A stretch of 64,000 nt of DNA. It comes from Legionella nagasakiensis. GTDB lineage: Bacteria; Pseudomonadota; Gammaproteobacteria; Legionellales; Legionellaceae. This document shows, piece by piece, positions 1 to 9,756 of the stretch; position 1 is the stretch's first letter; each line of letters starts with the position of its first letter. Location: positions 230,059 through 294,058 of the forward strand of contig NZ_CAAAID010000003.1 in assembly GCF_900639915.1 (NCBI RefSeq), written 5' to 3'. The notes beneath the pieces were generated by a model. That model did no database searches. It was not told the DNA's origin and was given only the letters and a program-made list of their open reading frames with translations. The translations under genes were made by a program, and so were the position numbers.

Positions 1-579
1 TATTTTGACTGCAAACGAATCTCACTTTATCTGGTGGTTGGCGTACTTCTTTGGGCCGCAGTATTAAAATCCGGGGTGCATGCCACACTGGCCGGCATCG
101 TCCTTGCTATGACTATCCCTGACAAACCTTCTCATTCTATTCTGACGCAATTGGAAAATGGCATCCATCCCTGGGTTGTCTTCCTGATCTTGCCGCTTTT
201 TGCCTTTGCTAACGCTGGCGTCAGCTTTATTGGCATCGACAGTAGCATGCTGACGAACACCATCGTCTTAGGAATTGCTGCTGGTTTGTTTTTCGGCAAA
301 CAAATCGGTATTTTTCTACCTTTATGGTTTTTTGTAAAACAAGACCGATACATAAAATCCTACAAAACCTACCAGATCACCTTGACGCAGGTGTATGGTA
401 TTTCTCTCATCTGCGGCGTCGGTTTTACCATGAGTTTATTTATTGGTTCTTTGGCGTTTCAAAATGGTTCTGGACTGATGAACCTGGTTAAAATTGGGGT
501 AGTTAGCGGATCATTAATTTCAGCCATTGCAGGCAGCCTTATTTTTGTGTTTTCACAACGTTCTTCTCCCGCAACTTAA
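1..579 (+). CDS. nhaA: Na+/H+ antiporter NhaA, C-terminal part (cut by window start)
   Basis: This inner-membrane antiporter exports Na+ in exchange for protons and supports pH and salt homeostasis. Frame 1 is open from base 1 to the stop at 577-579, so about 192 residues, roughly the C-terminal half of a ~390-residue family member, are present; the true start lies outside the window. Recognisable NhaA stretches are VLKSGVHATLAG, LPLFAFANAGVS and CGVGFTMSLFIGSLAF, embedded in several hydrophobic segments. The gene converges on mutH, leaving only 7 bp between the stop codons. The GTG at 34 is an internal codon and not a start, because the family sequence continues upstream of it. Confidence 0.95.
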   Translation, partial: YFDCKRISLYLVVGVLLWAAVLKSGVHATLAGIVLAMTIPDKPSHSILTQLENGIHPWVVFLILPLFAFANAGVSFIGIDSSMLTNTIVLGIAAGLFFGKQIGIFLPLWFFVKQDRYIKSYKTYQITLTQVYGISLICGVGFTMSLFIGSLAFQNGSGLMNLVKIGVVSGSLISAIAGSLIFVFSQRSSPAT

Positions 580-586
580 CCAGGCC

Positions 587-1249
587 CTAACCATGCAGTA
601 CCGTAGCGGTAAAGCTACTGCGCAAATAAAAACCACGCGGCAAGGTCAATGTTTTTTCTCCAGATTCATCATAACCGTAGCATAACGATTTGCTATTAGC
701 CGCCTTGGGTCGAACTTGTAAATACCTTCCCATACTTGCATCCATTTCGGCAAGTCTTCCCGAGCTAATCATCCAGGAAAGTTCAGACCAATCTTCTGCC
801 AATACGGCTTCCTGCGCTTTACTCGGCGACCAGAGAATAGCACGGCCTATCCGTCGATGTGCATAGGGAATACACTTGTCTGCTTCAATAGGCAACCATA
901 AGATACGCTTTATTTTGGCAAAACACTGCGAGGTAGCCCAGGTTTCCTGATGAATGGTCAGTAAGGAAATCGTCGTCACGAACGTCGATTCCGCCGGTTT
1001 GCCCAAATGATTGATTGGCAAAGATTTCAACTCAATGCCCAAATCAAAAAAATCAGGTTGTGGATGCGTGCCGGCGGTCGCCCCTAATGCTAACTCAATC
1101 GCTTGACCTGCCCATCCTTTACGCTGTAAGGGATGATTCGGTATGCAGAGATTCAATGCGATTGCCAGTTGAGCGAGTGTTAATCCCTCTATCTCCTGGC
1201 AACGCGCCAATAATTCCGTTTCATTCTTTAATGGATTTTTGCGCAGCAT
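587..1249 (-). CDS. mutH: DNA mismatch repair endonuclease MutH
   Basis: MutH nicks the unmethylated strand at hemimethylated GATC sites during MutS/MutL-directed mismatch repair. The product (about 220 residues, E. coli 229) aligns along its length with MutH. The catalytic D-x6-E-x-K signature is visible as D66, E73 and K75 in DFFDLGIELKSLP, followed by RPKAANSKSL and LTLPRGFYLR. A TTG codon at 1276 would give a longer product, but the ATG at 1249 has a GAGG motif 12 nt upstream and a better family fit. Its start overlaps the end of the MscK-like gene by 29 bp, which suggests translational coupling. Confidence 0.92.
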   Translation of the reverse strand: MLRKNPLKNETELLARCQEIEGLTLAQLAIALNLCIPNHPLQRKGWAGQAIELALGATAGTHPQPDFFDLGIELKSLPINHLGKPAESTFVTTISLLTIHQETWATSQCFAKIKRILWLPIEADKCIPYAHRRIGRAILWSPSKAQEAVLAEDWSELSWMISSGRLAEMDASMGRYLQVRPKAANSKSLCYGYDESGEKTLTLPRGFYLRSSFTATVLHG

Positions 1250-4148
1250 GATTGCATTCAACCTCTGTGAGCTCAATGCTCAACGGCGGTATCGGTGGCT
1301 TGACTCCTGCCGCTTTAAATTGCGCAGTAATGGCAAACAACACCTTGGAACGTATTTCAAAACGCGTATGCAATTGCACATTAATAAAATAACGCACTTC
1401 AAATTCAATCAGCGCATCATCAATTTGCTTGAGAAACACTTGCGGAGGTGGTTCATCGAGAATTTCAGGAATGATGGCTAAAACATCCAGAATTAATTGT
1501 TGAATCATGATTGGCTCATCACTGCGACTGACTTTTATCGGGATAACGGTGCGCACGACACTATCCTGGTGCGTCCAGTTGGTAAATGGTTTATTGAAGG
1601 TCTCCGCATTGGGAATGAGCACCTCCATATTATCCCAAGAAGAAACACGCATGGATCGTATACCAATATGCGCCACACGCCCTTCGTATTCACCCAGGGT
1701 AATTAAATCCCCTTCACGTACCGGCCGTTCAATCAAAAGCATGATGCCACCGATGATATTACTGGCAAAATCACGCAAACCAAATCCCATGCCCACTGCT
1801 AAACCGCCCAATACCATGGACATGCCACTAAAGTCAAGCCCAAGAACACGTAATGTAATAAAGCCACCAATTAAAACAACCGCATATTGGGTGAACACTG
1901 AAAGACTGTTACGAATACCAGCATCACGGGCATTGCGGTATAACCAACGATAACAAAATTCCCGTGTCCATTTTGCCATCCAAATAAAAATAAATAATAA
2001 GACTAAAAATTCTACGGTACTGAGGAAGGTGATATACACACCCGAAATATTCACGAATGGATAACGGGCAAATTCCTGCAAATTGACCATCACCCATGAA
2101 TCCGAGTACCAGCCAAATAATTGAAACAAGAGAACAATACTCAATACTAACAATAAGGCCCTGAGAATTTTATCAAGCGGCTTTAGCAGAACTTCTATCC
2201 ATAACCAACCATTACGCAAAGCCGAAATCATCCATTCAGAAAGTAATTCAAGGGCATCAAACAATAATCCACGTATCAATACATAACCAGTAATCACCAA
2301 CAACAGGTAAACCTGATATCGACTCATGGTCCAGGCAAGATTGATATACCCTACCAAGCCAATCAACGCGGTCGTAAATAACGTCAGAGGAACAAGGCTC
2401 ACTAACAAGGCAATGGCATTACGAACGTAGCGTTTTCTTGTTTTTAGAAAAGGACGAAGCAAGTAAGGAATAATATCTTTGCTCTTCCAAAGGACAACGG
2501 ACAAAGCGAGCAAAAATAACATAAATAGGCGATTGAAAATGTCCTGTAATAAGGAAGATAGAGGCAATTGATGACTAAAGACCATCAGTGCCGTTGACCA
2601 GCCGCCAGCAAGCAATAACCATTTTAATCGATAATATAATCGAACATCTTTTCCCGATGCATCACTTATGCGCTCCAACAGCATTAAGCGGGCAATCAAA
2701 ATCAAATTACGATAAGCCAACCAAACCAACAGTAAATTTACTAATAGCCGATAATTAACTAAAGGAACATGATGCAAAAAAAAGGTCACGATCACCATCG
2801 TCATCAACGTTAAATGTGGCATGTTTCGCTGCAAGAGAACGAGTACCCCATCATAGAGATGGGCAGACAACCTGGAGCGTTCTTTATCTTGAATGACGGC
2901 TCGTAACAAACGATTTAAACCAATCGCTGCAAATAAAATCAGAATGAGGGAAGCCCAGTATATAGCAACCGGCAACGCATCCTGCCAAATATAGTTATCT
3001 TTGACCTTCATGACCAAACGCTTCAGATAATTGTAAAATTTGCCTGGTATTTGAATAAATTGCTTAACAATAGAAGGCCAACTATCCAGATGATATTCTA
3101 CAAGGCTTTGACGAGCGGATAACTGTTTTTTTAACAGTTGCTGCCTTTTCTCCAAAATCACTTGTAACGTTTCCTGCTGTTCGGACACGGCCTGAAGTCG
3201 TGTTTGAATCGCGCTTTGCAATCGCAAGTAGTATTGCCTTAATGGTTTATCAATGAGCAAGGATTGTTCACTGTCCAGCAAATCAACCATGTTTTTTAAG
3301 GATTGCTTCATCTCATTCAATTGTTCAAGGGCTGCCTTGTAGGTTTCAATAACCAACTGAATGGATTTGACGTCCTGATGTTTCAACCATTGGTTCTCTG
3401 CCTTAATTAATCTCTTACGTAATTCAAGTCCGGAAACTTCATTTTGAATCAGATTAATGGTTTGATTATTCAGTAATAATCTAGCCTCATCATTGAATGA
3501 TGCATTGAAATTGACATCCGTTTTCTTTTCCTGCTGCAAGTAAATGCCTTTTTGATATAGCGCCTCCAGTTTTTCCTCTAAACTGCGAATTTTTTTATTC
3601 AACGCGTTTAATTGCTGCTTTTTGTCAAAATCCGCCTTCCATAAATCCAGTTGATGACGTTCTGTCTGCAAGTCCTTTTCATAGCGATGCGCAAGTTCCA
3701 GGTTATCAGTAATCAATTCAATGATTTTTTTGTTGACGTCGTTTAACGTGTTCAACTTACTTATTTGCTCTTGCACAATCATCTCTCCTGATTTGCCAGG
3801 TGGTGATTGCTGGAGTTTTTTTAAGCGTTGCATCAATTGTTCTTGTTGCTTGCGCTGATTGGCTAGAAACAATTCAAGATTGGCTATTTTCCCATGGTTC
3901 AACGTTAATAAAGCGGCATTTTGTCGTTTACGTTCTAGGTAGTTCTCATAATCATGAGGCGGGGAAGATTGTTGTAACTCATTATTGGCAATGGTTAAAC
4001 CGGTTTTTTCCTGAACTAAAAATTCAATCAGTCGATTGTTATTTTCATACGATTTTGCATGAGCCGTTAAAGCAGCCGCGAGTGGCGAGAAAGAAAAACA
4101 AAAAATAATAAAACATACCACTTGCAGCCAACACGGGCGCTTAGGCAC
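1221..4148 (-). CDS. large mechanosensitive channel, MscK/KefA-like
   Basis: Predicted inner-membrane channel of the long MscS family, which releases solutes on hypo-osmotic shock. The ~975 residues read as a signal peptide, a periplasmic region of about 350 residues rich in coiled coil (repeated Q/K/E/L heptads), about ten hydrophobic helices, and a C-terminal MscS core with GMGFGLRDFASNIIGG, the pore-lining helix and following beta domain. E. coli MscK is 1120 residues. An ATG at 4244 and another at 4211 would overlap aspS. The GTG at 4148 lies 19 bp after the aspS stop, has GGAAAG upstream and gives a clean signal peptide (basic VPKRPCW, hydrophobic core, AHA), so I prefer it. Ion selectivity cannot be read from the sequence. 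Confidence 0.85.
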   Translation of the reverse strand: MPKRPCWLQVVCFIIFCFSFSPLAAALTAHAKSYENNNRLIEFLVQEKTGLTIANNELQQSSPPHDYENYLERKRQNAALLTLNHGKIANLELFLANQRKQQEQLMQRLKKLQQSPPGKSGEMIVQEQISKLNTLNDVNKKIIELITDNLELAHRYEKDLQTERHQLDLWKADFDKKQQLNALNKKIRSLEEKLEALYQKGIYLQQEKKTDVNFNASFNDEARLLLNNQTINLIQNEVSGLELRKRLIKAENQWLKHQDVKSIQLVIETYKAALEQLNEMKQSLKNMVDLLDSEQSLLIDKPLRQYYLRLQSAIQTRLQAVSEQQETLQVILEKRQQLLKKQLSARQSLVEYHLDSWPSIVKQFIQIPGKFYNYLKRLVMKVKDNYIWQDALPVAIYWASLILILFAAIGLNRLLRAVIQDKERSRLSAHLYDGVLVLLQRNMPHLTLMTMVIVTFFLHHVPLVNYRLLVNLLLVWLAYRNLILIARLMLLERISDASGKDVRLYYRLKWLLLAGGWSTALMVFSHQLPLSSLLQDIFNRLFMLFLLALSVVLWKSKDIIPYLLRPFLKTRKRYVRNAIALLVSLVPLTLFTTALIGLVGYINLAWTMSRYQVYLLLVITGYVLIRGLLFDALELLSEWMISALRNGWLWIEVLLKPLDKILRALLLVLSIVLLFQLFGWYSDSWVMVNLQEFARYPFVNISGVYITFLSTVEFLVLLFIFIWMAKWTREFCYRWLYRNARDAGIRNSLSVFTQYAVVLIGGFITLRVLGLDFSGMSMVLGGLAVGMGFGLRDFASNIIGGIMLLIERPVREGDLITLGEYEGRVAHIGIRSMRVSSWDNMEVLIPNAETFNKPFTNWTHQDSVVRTVIPIKVSRSDEPIMIQQLILDVLAIIPEILDEPPPQVFLKQIDDALIEFEVRYFINVQLHTRFEIRSKVLFAITAQFKAAGVKPPIPPLSIELTEVECNHAAQKSIKE

Positions 4149-4167
4149 CGTGTTGCTATCTTTCCAT

Positions 4168-5949
4168 CTACTTTGTCTGTACAGTTGGAGCAAGGCGTAT
4201 TCCCAATTCATTAAGTTGCGCAGGACCTGTTGCTGAAGGAGCATTGGTTAAAAGACAAGAAGCGGATTGCGTCTTAGGGAAAGCAATTACATCTCGAATA
4301 GAACTTGAGGCAGTCAATAACATGGCCAACCGATCTACACCGAGCGCAATCCCTCCATGAGGAGGACACCCATACTGCAACGCGTCCAGTAAAAAGCCAA
4401 ACTTGTCTTTCGCTTCTTCTTCCTGAATGCCCAGTAATTCAAACACCGTCTGCTGAAGCTGTGGTTGATGAATACGAATGGAACCACCACCTATTTCAAA
4501 TCCATTAATCACAATATCATAAGCATTTGCCAATGTCCCTAAGGGATTAGCTTTTAAGGCATCTGGAGACAAATGTCTTGGCGAAGTAAAAGGATGGTGC
4601 ATGGCCTGCAATTTGTGTGTGTCGGTATCCAATTCAAACATCGGCCAATCAACGACCCATACAAGTTTCCATCCCGGTTCAATTAAATGACAATCTTGCC
4701 CTAATCGCGTCCGCAAAGCACCCATGGATTCATTAACGATTTTTTCCTTATCCGCACCAAAAAATACCACATCGCCTGTCTCGGCATGCACTCGATCCAG
4801 AATGGCTTGAATGTGTTGTTCAGATAAAAACTTAAGAATCGGAGATTGCAAACCTTCTATTCCCTGGCTTCGATCATTCACTTTGATATAAGCCAGCCCT
4901 TTGGCCCCGTAAATTCCAACAAACTGACCATAATTATCCAATTCCTTGCGGGTTAATCGGCAACCGTTAGGTAACTTTAAAGCAACCACCCTTCCTTCTG
5001 GATCAGTTGCTGCTGAAGAAAAAACATTAAAATCACAATCCAACGTTAAATCAGCAATATCCACTAATTCCAGTGGATTGCGCAGATCAGGTTTATCGCT
5101 GCCGTAACGGCGCATGGCATCGGCATAGGTGATTCGTGGTAATGCCTCTGGCAATTCAACTTGCAACAACTCAAAAAACACGGTTTTTAACAGGCCTTCG
5201 ATCAGTTGCACGATGGCTTCTGCGTCAATGAACGCCATTTCAAGATCAAGTTGCGTAAATTCCGGCTGGCGATCGGCACGTAAATCCTCATCACGGAAAC
5301 AGCGAACGATTTGATAATATTTATCAAACCCCGACATCATTAATAATTGCTTAAATAATTGAGGCGATTGCGGCAACGCATAAAATTGCCCTGGATGAAC
5401 GCGGGAAGGAACCAAATAATCGCGAGCCCCTTCTGGCGTTGCTTTGGTCAGCATCGGCGTTTCAATATCAAGAAAATCCCGGTCATTAAGATAGCCACGA
5501 ATGACGCGAATCAATTTATGACGTATGGTCAAATTATGTTGCATGTCGGCACGCCGCAAATCCAGATAGCGATAACGGTAACGTAAATCTTCACTGACGG
5601 ATTGATGCTCGTCTGGTAAAAACGGTGGCGTTTGTGCTTGATTTAAAATATCCAGTTCTGTACCAATAATTTCAATATGTCCGGTTGCCATTTTTTCATT
5701 AATCATGCCACTGGGTCGTGGACGCACTTTCCCTGTGATGCACACAACGTATTCATGTCGCAATTTTTCCGCAATAGCAAACGTTTCTGTTTTTTCCGGC
5801 TCGTAGACCACCTGCACCAGGCCGGAGCGATCACGAACATCAAGAAAAATAACGCCTCCATGGTCACGACGGTTATGCACCCAGCCACACACCGTAACCG
5901 TTGTATCTATCATCGCTTCATTCACATCAGAGCAATAGTGGGTTCTCAT
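4168..5949 (-). CDS. aspS: aspartyl-tRNA synthetase
   Basis: Class II synthetase that charges tRNA-Asp in the cytoplasm. At 593 residues it matches the bacterial type (E. coli 590). An OB-fold anticodon-binding domain occupies about residues 1-110 ([19 protein letters not shown]). The catalytic core has motif 2, [18 protein letters not shown], near residue 217 and motif 3, [13 protein letters not shown], near 532, with the bacterial insertion domain between them. It starts 8 bp after the stop of the DUF502 gene and is followed by the MscK-like gene, so a leftward transcription unit from fmdB to mutH is likely. Confidence 0.97.
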   Translation of the reverse strand: MRTHYCSDVNEAMIDTTVTVCGWVHNRRDHGGVIFLDVRDRSGLVQVVYEPEKTETFAIAEKLRHEYVVCITGKVRPRPSGMINEKMATGHIEIIGTELDILNQAQTPPFLPDEHQSVSEDLRYRYRYLDLRRADMQHNLTIRHKLIRVIRGYLNDRDFLDIETPMLTKATPEGARDYLVPSRVHPGQFYALPQSPQLFKQLLMMSGFDKYYQIVRCFRDEDLRADRQPEFTQLDLEMAFIDAEAIVQLIEGLLKTVFFELLQVELPEALPRITYADAMRRYGSDKPDLRNPLELVDIADLTLDCDFNVFSSAATDPEGRVVALKLPNGCRLTRKELDNYGQFVGIYGAKGLAYIKVNDRSQGIEGLQSPILKFLSEQHIQAILDRVHAETGDVVFFGADKEKIVNESMGALRTRLGQDCHLIEPGWKLVWVVDWPMFELDTDTHKLQAMHHPFTSPRHLSPDALKANPLGTLANAYDIVINGFEIGGGSIRIHQPQLQQTVFELLGIQEEEAKDKFGFLLDALQYGCPPHGGIALGVDRLAMLLTASSSIRDVIAFPKTQSASCLLTNAPSATGPAQLNELGIRLAPTVQTK

Positions 5950-5957
5950 AAGGCCGC

Positions 5958-6599
5958 CTATTTAGATAATTGTTCTTTTACTTCAAATGCAGCCGGGGAA
6001 AGCGGTTGCATCACTCCCAGAGAAATAATAAATTTTAACGCTTCATCAATGGTCATTGCCAATTCAATCACGTCTGATTTTGGGACCATCATCAGGAAGC
6101 CCGACGTCGGATTTGGTGTGGTTGGAATAAAAATAGAAATCATCTCTGAACCTGAATGACGATTTAGTTCGGTACTCGTCACCCCAGTTTGAAACGCAAG
6201 ACTCCACATACCCTTACGCGGATATTCTACTAAAAGTACTTTACGAAAGGCTTGGCTGTTTGTTGCAAAAATGGCTTGGATAACTTGCTTGGTAGCATTA
6301 TAGATAGAACGAACCAAAGGAATTCGCTCCAGAATGGATTCACTCCAGGAAACCAAGCGCTGTCCTAGAAAATTGGTCGCTATAATACCGGTTGCCAGTA
6401 ACAACAGCAAGGAAAGCAACACGCCTAGTCCAGGCAAATGAATGCCAATCAGCTGTTCTGGCTGATATGCACTGGGCAAAAGCGCCATGGTTTGATCCAG
6501 CAAATCCACAAGGAAACGAAGAATGACAAACGTCACCAATATAGGCAACCAAACCACCAAACCGGCCAGAAGATAACTACGAATCGCTTTGCCTTTCAA
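5958..6599 (-). CDS. DUF502 family membrane protein
   Basis: 213-residue inner-membrane protein of the DUF502 family, whose biochemical function is unknown. Two hydrophobic segments lie near residues 10-32 and 50-78. They are followed by the family hallmarks [14 protein letters not shown] and [17 protein letters not shown], then [17 protein letters not shown]. The ATG overlaps the fmdB stop region by 4 bp (ATGA), and the stop lies 8 bp before aspS. The order fmdB-DUF502-aspS is common in gammaproteobacteria and supports both the start and an operon. Confidence 0.88.
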   Translation of the reverse strand: MKGKAIRSYLLAGLVVWLPILVTFVILRFLVDLLDQTMALLPSAYQPEQLIGIHLPGLGVLLSLLLLLATGIIATNFLGQRLVSWSESILERIPLVRSIYNATKQVIQAIFATNSQAFRKVLLVEYPRKGMWSLAFQTGVTSTELNRHSGSEMISIFIPTTPNPTSGFLMMVPKSDVIELAMTIDEALKFIISLGVMQPLSPAAFEVKEQLSK

Positions 6600-6889
6600 T
6601 CCGATTCACCTTTACTCTTAGTCGTAGCCGCAACATCCGTCGCTTTATCTGCTTTTCCAGCAGATTGTTCTGATGAATTTTTCCCGGTCGACTTTTCTGG
6701 CTTCCCTTTATTTTTAAAATCGGTTACATACCATCCTGTGCCTTTAAGCTGAAATCCTGCTGCAGAGACCAGACGAACCGCTGTATTTTTTAAGCAATGC
6801 GGACATTGCTTAGCCGGTTCATCATGAATTTTTTGCATCAAATCAAACTGATGGTGACAGCCCGTACATTCATATTCGTAAATCGGCAT
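6596..6889 (-). CDS. FmdB-type zinc-ribbon regulatory protein
   Basis: Small 97-residue protein with the FmdB/CxxC zinc ribbon at residues 1-42: MPIYEYEC start, CTGCHHQF and CPHCLKN form the two CxxC knuckles that should bind one zinc. The middle ends in the conserved FQLKGTGWYVTDFK. The tail from about residue 60 is Lys/Ser/Ala-rich and probably disordered. FmdB proteins are annotated as putative regulators, but no target is established. It heads the fmdB-DUF502-aspS group. Confidence 0.9.
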   Translation of the reverse strand: MPIYEYECTGCHHQFDLMQKIHDEPAKQCPHCLKNTAVRLVSAAGFQLKGTGWYVTDFKNKGKPEKSTGKNSSEQSAGKADKATDVAATTKSKGESD

Positions 6890-6937
6890 ATAAAAATCCC
6901 TCCCCGCCTCTCTTTACCCTGAATAAAGAAAGGGGTT

Positions 6938-6967
6938 AAAATAACGATATTTTACCAAAATGGTCAA
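6938..6967 (-). promoter_or_regulatory. possible sigma-70 promoter of the fmdB-aspS unit
   Basis: On the minus strand TTGACC (6967-6962) is followed after 18 bp by TATTTT (6943-6938), about 50 bp upstream of the fmdB ATG. The -35 is good and the -10 is weak. A GGGAGGGA ribosome-binding stretch follows just before the ATG. Confidence 0.35.
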
Positions 6968-6993
6968 ACAAAAACCAATGAAATAGCCCTAAA

Positions 6994-7656
6994 TTATAAC
7001 GAACATCCTAGAAGGACACAATCTTCACCCTGGAAATGACCTCGATAGGGAACCGTTGCTAATAACGGTGCCTGCAAACGGTGCGATAAGGTTTCAATAT
7101 TTTCCCGCAATGCCAACATATCCTGATCGAGGCAATTGGCTATCCAACCGGCACAAACGATGTTATGCATTTTAAATACAGATTCAGTAAGTAACGCATG
7201 ATTTAAACACCCTAAACGCATGCCAACCACCAAAATGACCGGAATTTGACTGAGCATAAGGAAGTCAATCCAGGTTTCTTCATGATTTAAAGGAACCATC
7301 AAACCACCCGCTCCTTCAATGAACAAGTATTCTGTATCACTCGCTCCCGCCTTATAACAAAACTCAGTGATTTCCTGTGCAGATAACTCACGTTGCTCAT
7401 CCATGGCCGCCAAATGAGGCGAAATGGGCAGTTGCAGGCGCCAAGGACATATTTCCTGTTCTGCTGTTTGATTGTATTGCCTTAATAAAAGCAAATCATC
7501 ATTAAATCGTTCTCCTTTATCTTCTAAACAACCACTTGCCACGGGTTTAATCGCCAATGCTTTTTTATTATGTTGCTGAAAATAACGGAGCAGCTGACAA
7601 GTAATGTACGTTTTACCACAGTCTGTATCCGTTCCCGTTATAAAATAACGTTTCAT
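6994..7656 (-). CDS. bioD: dethiobiotin synthetase
   Basis: ATP-dependent carboxylation and ring closure of 7,8-diaminopelargonate to dethiobiotin, the penultimate step of biotin synthesis. The 220-residue product begins with the BioD P-loop GTDTDCGKT (residues 8-16; many homologues have V in place of C13). It continues with the conserved KPVASG near residue 38 and EGAGGLMVPL near 115, which contains the acidic and glycine residues around the active site. The gene overlaps the bioH end by 4 bp, so bioF-bioH-bioD is translationally coupled. Confidence 0.94.
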   Translation of the reverse strand: MKRYFITGTDTDCGKTYITCQLLRYFQQHNKKALAIKPVASGCLEDKGERFNDDLLLLRQYNQTAEQEICPWRLQLPISPHLAAMDEQRELSAQEITEFCYKAGASDTEYLFIEGAGGLMVPLNHEETWIDFLMLSQIPVILVVGMRLGCLNHALLTESVFKMHNIVCAGWIANCLDQDMLALRENIETLSHRLQAPLLATVPYRGHFQGEDCVLLGCSL

Positions 7657-8393
7657 TGCAAAAACTCCTTTAACGCCACAAGAAACTTTTCTTTTTCTGA
7701 TAAAAAAGGCACATGCGCTGATTTGGAAAATAAATGATAGTGAAATGAAGGATATTTATCTTTCATAACCATCAACGTCGTAGGCAATGTGATGGCATCC
7801 AATCGGCCAAACAAATAACCGACCGGGATCTGGACTTGCTGCAATGCTTCTCTTAGATCCCAATCAACCAAAACATCAAGACCAGCCCGTAATCCAGATA
7901 ATACAGACGTTGTGAGTGCAGGCGTTGTTGCTAAAGAAACAACATCATGCACAGTCTGTTCTTGCAGCTGTAATGCAATAAACTGAGCAAGGGTTTTTTG
8001 TGGCTCTCGCTCCATCGTTCGGTAAAACGCCATAAATACGTTCCTCTCCACGCCAGGCCAATTATCTTCTTTAACAAATCGAGGCGATGAAGCAATATTC
8101 AATAGATGGGTCACCTGTTGTGATTCCTCAATAGCCAGCCTCGTTGCGAACAAACCACCCATAGACCAGCCAGCAAGTGCAAAAGATGCTGGAAGTTTCT
8201 TTAACAGCAAATGTTTAAAATCATCCCAATCCATAAGCGGCGTTCGTCCAAACCCTGGTAAATCAACCCGATAGACTCGATAATGGGAGGTCAGTTCCGG
8301 TAATAGGGAAGACCAAACCGTATGATCAAATCCCCAGCCATGAAATAAAACCAGCGGCGCACCGCTGCCTTCAGTCACGAGATGAATATTCAT
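7653..8393 (-). CDS. bioH: pimeloyl-ACP methyl ester esterase
   Basis: Alpha/beta hydrolase that removes the methyl group from pimeloyl-ACP methyl ester, so ending the BioC-BioH route to pimeloyl-ACP. With the ATG at 8393 the protein has 246 residues and starts MNIHLVTEG, close to E. coli BioH. This start overlaps the bioF stop in an ATGA, whereas the ATG at 8408 would sit deeper in bioF. The nucleophile is S77 in GWSMGG, the oxyanion region is FHGWGF, the acid is probably the Asp in GRLDAITL, and the His is in KSAHVPF near residue 227. Confidence 0.92.
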   Translation of the reverse strand: MNIHLVTEGSGAPLVLFHGWGFDHTVWSSLLPELTSHYRVYRVDLPGFGRTPLMDWDDFKHLLLKKLPASFALAGWSMGGLFATRLAIEESQQVTHLLNIASSPRFVKEDNWPGVERNVFMAFYRTMEREPQKTLAQFIALQLQEQTVHDVVSLATTPALTTSVLSGLRAGLDVLVDWDLREALQQVQIPVGYLFGRLDAITLPTTLMVMKDKYPSFHYHLFSKSAHVPFLSEKEKFLVALKEFLQ

Positions 8394-9505
8394 AGTTGAT
8401 GAAGACATTTCATTAAGTAGTCGATGTGTTCTGCCTGATGATTACAATTGAGAATAATGCGCAAACCTGTTTCTTGTCTGCTGACCGTAGGCGGACGCAT
8501 GGGTATGCACACAATCCCCTGTTCACGTAATTTCATGGCGTAACGTTGCGCTCGATGAGGACACCCTAATTGCAATTGTTGAATGGCCGTCAATGAATCT
8601 CGCCATTTCAAGGATGAGTGGCGTAGGGCGTTTCGAAAATAGCTAATTGTCTCTTGAAGCTTTATTCGACGCTCTTCAGCGCTGCGGATTATATCTAAAG
8701 ACTTCAACAAACCATAGGCAATAGCCGGACTTATCGCCGTTGAATAAATATAGGGCCGTGCACATTGCAAAAGAGCCTCTATCCACGCTTCCTTACCCGC
8801 TACAATAGCTCCTGCCGAAGCATAAGCTTTGCCAAATGGAATCACTCTTAATGGCACCTCATCCTGAGTTAGCTCTGTCTGCCTCACAGCCCCCATTCCT
8901 TGCCTACCCATTACACCAAAAGCGTGAGCTTCATCTACAATCAAGGCACTTGCACTGCTTCGACTCAATTTTACCATCTCAGCAAGCGGCGCTATTTGAC
9001 CACTCATGCTAAAAACACTTTCAGTCATAATAACAGCGTTTTCCGAAATGCGTTTTATTTTGGTGGATAAATCAACCATATCATTATGCCGATAGCGCAG
9101 ATAGTTCACATTGGATAATTTTAAGCCGTCATAAATAGAAGCATGCGCCGCCTTATCGATCAGCGTAGGGAAACATAAACACCCGAGCAGTGCCGCTACA
9201 CTTAAATTAGCCGCGTAACCGGATGAAAACAAAAGGCATTGATCCACCTTCAGTACCTCAGCAAACGTTTGTTCTAATGTTCGATGGATTGGATGATAGC
9301 CGCAGACCACCATAGAGCCACCACTGCCGGTAGAATAGCGCTGAAACCCTTCCTCATAAGCTTGTTTAATAGAGGTGTGGTTAGAGAGCGATAAATAATC
9401 ATTGCTGCTGAAATTAATTTCATTTTGATTGATTAATTGTCTCTTACGGTATAAACCGCATTCCTGCCGTTGAGATAAGAAATTCTGAAGTTTAATAGTC
9501 AACAT
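8390..9505 (-). CDS. bioF: 8-amino-7-oxononanoate synthase
   Basis: PLP enzyme that condenses pimeloyl-ACP with L-alanine to make 8-amino-7-oxononanoate. At 371 residues it is close to the usual ~385. Conserved elements are NDYLSLSNH near 35, GSGGSMVVCGYHPIH near 60-74, DEAHAFGVMG (D191, H194 at the cofactor) and the Schiff-base lysine K226 in PFGKAYASAG. It is the first gene of bioFHD. The bioA, bioB and bioC genes are not next to it and must lie elsewhere if the pathway is complete. Confidence 0.94.
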   Translation of the reverse strand: MLTIKLQNFLSQRQECGLYRKRQLINQNEINFSSNDYLSLSNHTSIKQAYEEGFQRYSTGSGGSMVVCGYHPIHRTLEQTFAEVLKVDQCLLFSSGYAANLSVAALLGCLCFPTLIDKAAHASIYDGLKLSNVNYLRYRHNDMVDLSTKIKRISENAVIMTESVFSMSGQIAPLAEMVKLSRSSASALIVDEAHAFGVMGRQGMGAVRQTELTQDEVPLRVIPFGKAYASAGAIVAGKEAWIEALLQCARPYIYSTAISPAIAYGLLKSLDIIRSAEERRIKLQETISYFRNALRHSSLKWRDSLTAIQQLQLGCPHRAQRYAMKLREQGIVCIPMRPPTVSRQETGLRIILNCNHQAEHIDYLMKCLHQL

Positions 9506-9646
9506 AGATTTTAAAATTTACTGATGATTCAAGTCTGGTTATTCCTTTTTTATAAAGGAGAAGCTTAATGATTTTTTAATCCATATTCTAATGATTCTCT
9601 CTTTTTGTGAAAGAGGGTAAGAGGATTTTTTACAAACTCCTGTTGA

Positions 9647-9667
9647 CTCCCTTTAAAAAAGGAGGAG
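9647..9667. repeat. short AT-rich hairpin repeat, copy 1
   Basis: CTCCCTTTAAAAAAGGAGG is an imperfect palindrome. Almost the same sequence recurs on the opposite strand at 58994-59015, and a looser version (CCTTTTTTATAAAGGA) lies at 9544-9559. It sits in the 251-bp gap between the ends of the ankyrin gene and bioF, where no coding region is seen. It may act as a terminator or simply be a dispersed repeat. Confidence 0.5.
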
Positions 9668-9712
9668 TTAGTATGATTTATTCAATAAAATCTTTTTAGA
9701 TGTCATTGATTA

Positions 9713-9753
9713 TTTTCCTTTTGGAGGAAGCGCGCCGTCCTCCTTTTGGAAAA
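9713..9753 (-). terminator. hairpin just after the ankyrin gene
   Basis: TTTTCC at 9713-9718 pairs with GGAAAA at 9748-9753, and GGAGGA at 9723-9728 pairs with TCCTCC at 9738-9743. A TTTT/TTTT internal loop lies between the two stems and a GC-rich loop at the tip. It lies 3 bp beyond the stop codon of the ankyrin gene, as expected for a terminator, although no long U tract follows. Confidence 0.5.
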
Positions 9754-9756
9754 TGT

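Noticed and set aside
1507-1953. Long rightward open frame opposite the MscK-like gene
   Set aside because: It lies wholly inside a well-supported gene on the other strand, is Pro/Ser/Lys-rich in an artificial way and has no ribosome-binding site.
5677-6159. 160-codon rightward frame spanning the aspS/DUF502 junction
   Set aside because: Antisense to two conserved genes, with composition rich in His, Ile and Asn typical of a shadow frame.
9506-9640. Biotin operator (BirA-type palindrome) before bioF
   Set aside because: No sequence resembling the long-spacer dyad of a BirA box was found.
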